This document shows, one piece after another, positions 8,201 through 10,527 of a stretch of DNA of 10,527 nucleotides (the first letter of the stretch is position 1; each line of letters starts with the position of its first letter). The DNA lies in the NCBI GenBank assembly GCA_032117915.1, contig JAULYI010000048.1, positions 1 to 10,527 on the forward strand, written 5' to 3'. This stretch comes from ZLKRG46 sp032117915 (GTDB lineage Bacteria > Bacteroidota > Ignavibacteria > Kapaibacteriales > Kapaibacteriaceae). The notes beneath the pieces were generated by a model, which saw nothing but the letters and a program-made list of their open reading frames with translations, searched no databases and was not told the DNA's origin. Position numbers and translations under genes: made by a program.

Positions 8201-8479
8201 CGATGCCGAGCGTGGAAGGTTGTTGATGCGTACCCAGCACGCAAGACTGTCATTAGCTGGTTTAATTGGCTCGATAAAAAAGGGCAGCAGTGAATCTGTG
8301 TCGCACCGCCGTACAAGCAACTGGTTTACAATAATGTTGTTTGGCAGAACGAGGCGGACAACGACGACAGGCAGATCTCTGCCTTGTCTGTTTCCGATAT
8401 CGAACAGTGCAACGAGTTCCTGAGCTACAGCCGATGATGCAACAAGCATCATCGCGGCCACGGCCACAATGCGAATCAT
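5282..8479 (-). CDS. Secreted protein with DUF2341-like/lectin-like N-terminus and six Ig-like repeats
   Basis: The product is 1065 aa and starts with a signal peptide ending SSAVAQ (about 1-20). Residues about 40-125 (LPFFIE, CWVRINNLP) resemble DUF2341. Residues about 130-285 resemble a concanavalin/LamG-type sandwich ending in AVDWVRARPF..PEP, a motif familiar at the end of DUF2341-type modules. Then come six Ig/PKD-like repeats with one Cys near the start and one near the end of each: C303-C348, C374-C428, C456-C509, C534-C579, C607-C656 and C682-C726. Recurrent patterns are ICEGDS, Y-x-W and G-x-Y-x-V. Residues about 740-835 look like an anchor-type beta domain and about 838-990 like another beta domain. 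The last 70 residues (VDMLGKVMSTRVV, then PGSWTYV) resemble a T9SS type A sorting domain but lack the usual PNP motif. GGGAG (8487-8491) lies 7 nt before the ATG. It is first in an operon with the OmpA-like gene. Likely a surface adhesin or structural protein; the ligand is unknown. Confidence 0.9.
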   Translation of the reverse strand: MIRIVAVAAMMLVASSAVAQELVALFDIGNRQGRDLPVVVVRLVLPNNIIVNQLLVRRCDTDSLLPFFIEPIKPANDSLACWVRINNLPRSASIQVKVLADPRQSVSRSSGSATFTVYQDRVTPTTSANASGPFTTWEGTPPAFGSGMIIEACMRATRAGCGLFAFFGLNDNLDDAYVVQHDARPGSADADLYRTTNGTTKDLSGPGKVWAIGDTVLYSIRLRADSILILRTRMSTPTIRDTLRAKRTESGNTWKTFGVANLPGFAGSFAVDWVRARPFLDPEPSVTRRSVEIVRFPSNAVVCGDQPVILTAPSGWTTYEWSNTATGRNATITQPGIYSVTVKNSNGCSIKLPPITVQYSDRPFVGNDTAFSLCLGKSEVLRARKGFARYEWYISTGQTQTRLDGGLDSIMIDSADIYTCIGTSGPGCADTALFRVNRVFDTTARINTPTQGLTICEGDSLVLEAQPPLSSYRWLRDGVFLPDTTQRIIVRDAGIYTVRVSLGEIKNSCVSISSVTVRRSTPVPFDIKTEYQACEGDSIVVTIPSGFTRAVWRDASTVRRRVFTTSDTMTVTASVDGACAVTRRITSVILPSPRIRARSTDGRVSLCLGEELTLEVIQNAPAYVWLRNDTVQGTSKQLTIRLPGRYIASAIYGNGCIKNDTIVIEDGLAKPELIALDGQAICEGDSTRITTAGRFQTYLWSTGETTPTITVTKPGEYSVYVTLFECSATSTILIEPADPRGPGITSADTVSLCGESPNVFVSVTNLQRVPRDFEFIPLSPGFSINEPFITVPPNATARIPITLVETSTPRILPCRFIAKDDCRWIDTFEFTADYGPKDVPVSMVLSTGSEQVRSGDTVDLSLLGFDASGLSRFRWNDTVWLTIRVDPELLQIRSAAATCFVKDIIVNDTAGLITYALSDCGTGTVSPFIEQRLTVLSGTSLSAAITIDSVRGTNPCFSMPLPSRVLDVPIAPYGCELSTIRRPLSPAIRVRGGGDDHINVEVGTADVDITIATVDMLGKVMSTRVVSAGDQQRDVRMPIVPGSWTYVHASSVHGTTTVPVAGSGR
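6275..7594 (-). repeat. Six tandem Ig-like domain repeats
   Basis: Residues 296-735 of the secreted protein contain six divergent units of about 70-80 residues, each bounded by a Cys pair 44-54 residues apart and carrying a central Y/V-x-W. The repeats are recognisable in protein but not in DNA, so the duplication is old. The pairs could form intradomain disulphides outside the cell (inference). Confidence 0.75.
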
Positions 8480-8486
8480 AGAGCGT

Positions 8487-8491
8487 CTCCC
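8487..8491 (-). promoter_or_regulatory. Ribosome binding site of the Ig-repeat gene
   Basis: On the minus strand GGGAG lies 7 nt before the ATG at 8479. It supports that start, which also gives a good signal peptide. Confidence 0.65.
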
Positions 8492-8539
8492 ATGCTAGAC
8501 ACGGGAAAATTACTGAATGAAGCGATGCTTGATCCGTTT

Positions 8540-8569
8540 TTGATCGCGACGAGAAATACGAGTTACAAC
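8540..8569 (+). promoter_or_regulatory. Candidate promoter for the small sorting-domain gene
   Basis: TTGATC (8540-8545) and TACAAC (8564-8569) are separated by 18 nt and resemble a weak sigma70-type promoter in the 170-bp divergent region. TTGATC also occurs at 8529-8534, 11 bp upstream, giving a direct repeat about one helical turn apart. No convincing motif was found for the opposite gene. This is motif matching only. Confidence 0.2.
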
Positions 8570-8649
8570 GGACGTTCTCTTCAACACGAGCACACATTTT
8601 TGTGGCCCCAGAGGGGTTCTGGGTTCCATCACTATCGAATGTCACGATC

Positions 8650-9225
8650 ATGAACAAGCATACCAATGCACCAAGGCCATGGGGGTGGCTGCGGTGGTTC
8701 GTCGGGGCACTGTCAATACTGGCAGTGCCCATGTACGGACAACAAGCGCTTCCCCGTGCGGTGATCGCATCCGGCGGCTCCGTCAAGGCATCATCGGGGG
8801 CAAGCTATCTCTCATCGACGATCGGCCAGGTTGTCGCCGGAAGGTCGTCCATCCAGCTCTTCGAGACCAACAACCAAGGGTTTTGGCTGCCGATCGAGCG
8901 TGTGACAACCGTTCGGCCGGATGAAACGGCAACAGACGATGCTTCTCTTACCGCCTTTCCCAATCCATTTTCGTCGGCAACGACGATCAGGATCGATGCC
9001 GCACTGTCCGGTGAGATCACGGTTCGTATTCGGGATTTGGTAGGGGGCCATGTCAGAACACTGACGTCGTCAGCTGTGACGGGGCAAGAGCAACATGTCA
9101 TCGTAGATGGTCTGACCGACGCCGGTGATCCTATGGCTGCCGGTGCATACACCTACGAGATCGCTGCACGGTCCATCACGGGTCAGCCTCTGCGTTTCGT
9201 TGGTCGCCTTCAGGTCGTTCGATAA
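8650..9225 (+). CDS. Small secreted protein with T9SS type A sorting domain
   Basis: The product is 191 aa. A signal peptide (WFVGALSILAVPMYG, cleavage near residue 30) is followed by a short segment with ASGGSVKASSG, STIGQVV and NNQGFWLP. This matches a pattern I recall from many small Bacteroidota proteins of the 'GG...tiGe/q...GF' type. Residues about 99-191 are a C-terminal sorting domain: AFPNPFSSATTIRI, then VRIRDLVGGHVRTL, AAGAYTYEI and a final strand ending in VGRLQVVR. Type IX secretion uses such domains to move cargo across the outer membrane and attach it to the surface. The ATG at 8650 is chosen because it gives a normal signal peptide; a GTG at 8602 would add 16 residues ahead of it. 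No strong RBS precedes either. It lies 117 bp upstream of the fibre-like gene on the same strand, so the two may be co-expressed. The role of the mature 70-residue N-terminal part is unknown. Confidence 0.85.
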   Translation: MNKHTNAPRPWGWLRWFVGALSILAVPMYGQQALPRAVIASGGSVKASSGASYLSSTIGQVVAGRSSIQLFETNNQGFWLPIERVTTVRPDETATDDASLTAFPNPFSSATTIRIDAALSGEITVRIRDLVGGHVRTLTSSAVTGQEQHVIVDGLTDAGDPMAAGAYTYEIAARSITGQPLRFVGRLQVVR

Positions 9226-9342
9226 CGCCTGGTTTCCCGGCGCTCCATTAGCAGCACCGGCTTCCGAAGGCCGCTGCCCAACATATCTCAGCCGCCACGC
9301 GGCGCATGAACACGTCACAATCCATTCTTGAGGGGTTACGTA
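9226..9342 (+). other. Intergenic spacer between the sorting-domain and fibre-like genes
   Basis: This 117-bp spacer holds two small hairpins: an imperfect one at 9258-9273 and a perfect 5-bp stem with a 3-nt loop at 9291-9303 (GCCGC/GCGGC). Neither is followed by a T-run, so neither is a convincing intrinsic terminator. No clear promoter was seen. Read-through from the upstream gene is therefore possible. Confidence 0.4.
9330..9335 (+). promoter_or_regulatory. Ribosome binding site of the fibre-like gene
   Basis: GAGGGG lies 7 nt before the ATG at 9343 and supports that start. Confidence 0.7.
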
Positions 9343-10527
9343 ATGAACGTTCCTAGAAAACATCTTCTTGCCGCTGCCTTGGCCTGTATCATGGCTGTCG
9401 GCAGTCAACCAGTAATCGCTCAATCCGTCGATCGGGTGATCTCGTATCAGGGCTTACTGACCGAGGTTACCGGGGAGCCATTGGCCGATGGTGCATACCG
9501 GCTGGTGATCCGCCTGTATGACAGCCCGACGGTAGGCACCCTCGTCTTTTCGGAGACGCAGGACATCGTGGTCACGAAGGGGCTGTTTACTACGCTCATC
9601 GGCTCGGTCGATACCGCCGGGATCGCGGCAGTGAACTTCAATAAGCCGCTATGGCTTGAGACGGCCATTGAAGGCAGCGCACCATTCACACCACGAACAC
9701 GCCTGGCCGTAGTACCCAATGCGGTGATCGCTGAGCGCGCCTTGCAGGCTGACAGACTCAACCCGCAGTACGACGAGCTGGTGAAGTCGCTCAATGGCGC
9801 TCAAGGCGACGTTGTTGTGAAGGGTGCGAATGGCGTGAGCGTAACACGCATACAGGATACGATCAGGATCTCCGGACCGATTCCGAATGGCAATTCGGGT
9901 ATCCACAGCTTGGCATCGAATGATGGATCGATCGCCATCACGAATGCCGACGGGCCGGACGCCATCATCCGCGTGGCCGACGGAGGCATAACGGCGTCGA
10001 AGCTTGCCAGCGGTAGTGTGACATCCGTCAAGCTTGCCGATGGCGCGGTAACCGGTGCTAAGCTTGCCGACGGCGCAGTGACGTCAGCCAAGATCGCTGC
10101 CGGCGTCATCCCTACGTCGTTGTCGCCAAGTGGTGCGGCCGGTGGCGACCTCATCGGTACCTACCCCAGCCCCCTTATCAGAGCAGGGTCCGTTACGTCT
10201 GATAAACTTGCGAACGGAGCTGTGATCGAAGGAAAGATCGCCGACGGTGCTATCACGGCCGCGAAGATCGCTGCCGGTGGTGTCACAACATCCCGGATCG
10301 CTGATGGCGCTGTAACATCAGCCAAACTCCAGCCCACAGGGGTGGTCCCCGGCACCTACGGCGACTACAACAAGGTTGTAAAGATGTCGGTTGACTCCCA
10401 GGGTCGAGTCACCACAGCCCAAGAACTCACCCTTACCGGTATCCAGCCAGGAGGTCCGGCCGGTGGTGATCTTACGGGCATCTATCCCTTTCCGGAGATC
10501 AATCGCAACGTAGCCGGCACGAACATT
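9343..10527 (+). CDS. Secreted tail-fibre-like repeat protein (partial, 3' end outside window)
   Basis: The first 395 codons are open and continue past the window. A signal peptide (LLAAALACIMAVGSQPVIAQ, cleavage near residue 27) is followed by a beta-sandwich head, about 32-92: ISYQGLLTEVTGEPLADGAY, VIRLYDSPTVGTLVFSE and VTKGLFTTLIGS. This head is common in bacterial extracellular proteins (FQGRLTDSSG-type). From residue 213 there are two arrays of 10-residue repeats of the type DGAVTSAKLA. Each array is flanked on one side by a copy of GGDLxGxYPxPxI (267-279 and 374-386). A segment PGTYGDYNKVVKMSVDSQGR (336-355) is the familiar 'GTYG...vtVD.qGRvt.a' motif. These motifs are typical of phage tail fibres and of bacterial surface fibres, which often end in an S74-type or other chaperone or a sorting domain; the end is not visible here. 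With a signal peptide and no phage genes nearby, a cell-surface fibre is more likely than a prophage tail. Confidence 0.9.
   Translation, partial: MNVPRKHLLAAALACIMAVGSQPVIAQSVDRVISYQGLLTEVTGEPLADGAYRLVIRLYDSPTVGTLVFSETQDIVVTKGLFTTLIGSVDTAGIAAVNFNKPLWLETAIEGSAPFTPRTRLAVVPNAVIAERALQADRLNPQYDELVKSLNGAQGDVVVKGANGVSVTRIQDTIRISGPIPNGNSGIHSLASNDGSIAITNADGPDAIIRVADGGITASKLASGSVTSVKLADGAVTGAKLADGAVTSAKIAAGVIPTSLSPSGAAGGDLIGTYPSPLIRAGSVTSDKLANGAVIEGKIADGAITAAKIAAGGVTTSRIADGAVTSAKLQPTGVVPGTYGDYNKVVKMSVDSQGRVTTAQELTLTGIQPGGPAGGDLTGIYPFPEINRNVAGTNI
9979..10098 (+). repeat. First array of 10-residue (30-bp) repeats
   Basis: Four units (DGGITASKLA, SGSVTSVKLA, DGAVTGAKLA, DGAVTSAKIA) lie at exact 30-bp spacing. 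At DNA level AAGCTTGCC recurs at 10000, 10030 and 10060. Differences between units 3 and 4 lie partly at wobble positions. Confidence 0.85.
10183..10332 (+). repeat. Second array of 10-residue (30-bp) repeats
   Basis: Five units (AGSVTSDKLA, NGAVIEGKIA, DGAITAAKIA, AGGVTTSRIA, DGAVTSAKLQ) continue the same periodicity after a GGDLIGTYPSPLI spacer. They are more diverged than the first array. Confidence 0.8.

Noticed and set aside
8602..8649. GTG at 8602 as start of the small sorting-domain gene
   Set aside because: It would place 16 extra residues ahead of a normal signal peptide and has no RBS; the ATG at 8650 fits better.
8262..8786. 174-codon minus-strand open frame across the divergent intergenic region
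   Set aside because: It overlaps the starts of two better supported genes and shows no signal, domain or RBS; Cys/Arg-rich shadow composition.
9291..9303. GCCGC-CAC-GCGGC hairpin as an intrinsic terminator
   Set aside because: The stem is only 5 bp and no U-tract follows.
9979..10332. CRISPR array
   Set aside because: The periodic repeats are 30 bp with no unique spacers, are in frame and encode a regular peptide repeat.
9801..10355. Minus-strand open frames with PSA/TAPSAS-type repeats opposite the fibre gene
   Set aside because: Their repeats are simply the antisense reading of the 30-bp repeats; the plus frame has the signal peptide and RBS.
9343..10527. Prophage tail-fibre gene
   Set aside because: Motifs are shared with tail fibres, but the protein has a Sec signal peptide and the neighbours are cell-surface genes, with no phage genes visible. 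The part beyond the window could still change this.

Overview
The window looks like chromosomal DNA from a member of the Bacteroidota, most likely on the Chlorobi/Ignavibacteria/Kapabacteria side. Base composition is roughly even or slightly GC-rich. Most genes have clear Shine-Dalgarno sites. Three or four of the six genes encode secreted or surface proteins with Bacteroidota hallmarks: a FPNPFS-type type IX secretion (T9SS) sorting domain, arrays of Cys-paired Ig-like repeats, and OmpA-domain outer membrane proteins. The taxonomic placement is inference from protein style only.

Layout. (1) 1-286, minus: the N-terminal receiver domain of a response regulator, cut by the window edge. (2) 287-514: a divergent regulatory region. 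(3) 515-3028, plus: a soluble PAS-PAS-GAF-like histidine kinase of 837 aa with a C-terminal receiver-like domain that has lost its phosphorylation site. (4) 3042-5285, minus: an outer membrane protein of 747 aa with a putative N-terminal beta-barrel and two OmpA-like domains. It converges on the kinase with only 13 bp between stop codons. (5) 5282-8479, minus: a secreted 1065-aa protein with a DUF2341-like/lectin-like N-terminus and six Ig-like repeats. Its stop overlaps the start of the OmpA gene (ATGA), so the two form an operon. (6) 8480-8649: a second divergent intergenic region. (7) 8650-9225, plus: a small secreted protein with a canonical T9SS sorting domain. (8) 9343-10527, plus: the start of a secreted, tail-fibre-like repeat protein that runs off the window.

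How the parts fit. The response regulator and kinase are divergent neighbours and probably form a two-component pair with a cytoplasmic input. The Ig-repeat protein and the OmpA protein are translationally coupled, suggesting an exported surface protein paired with an envelope anchor or export partner. The small sorting-domain protein and the fibre-like protein lie in tandem and may form a second cell-surface module. I see no tRNA, rRNA, CRISPR array, insertion sequence or integrase. I see no convincing new defence or metabolic system; the most unusual items are the degenerate receiver, the coupled Ig/OmpA pair and the 30-bp periodic repeats of the last gene.
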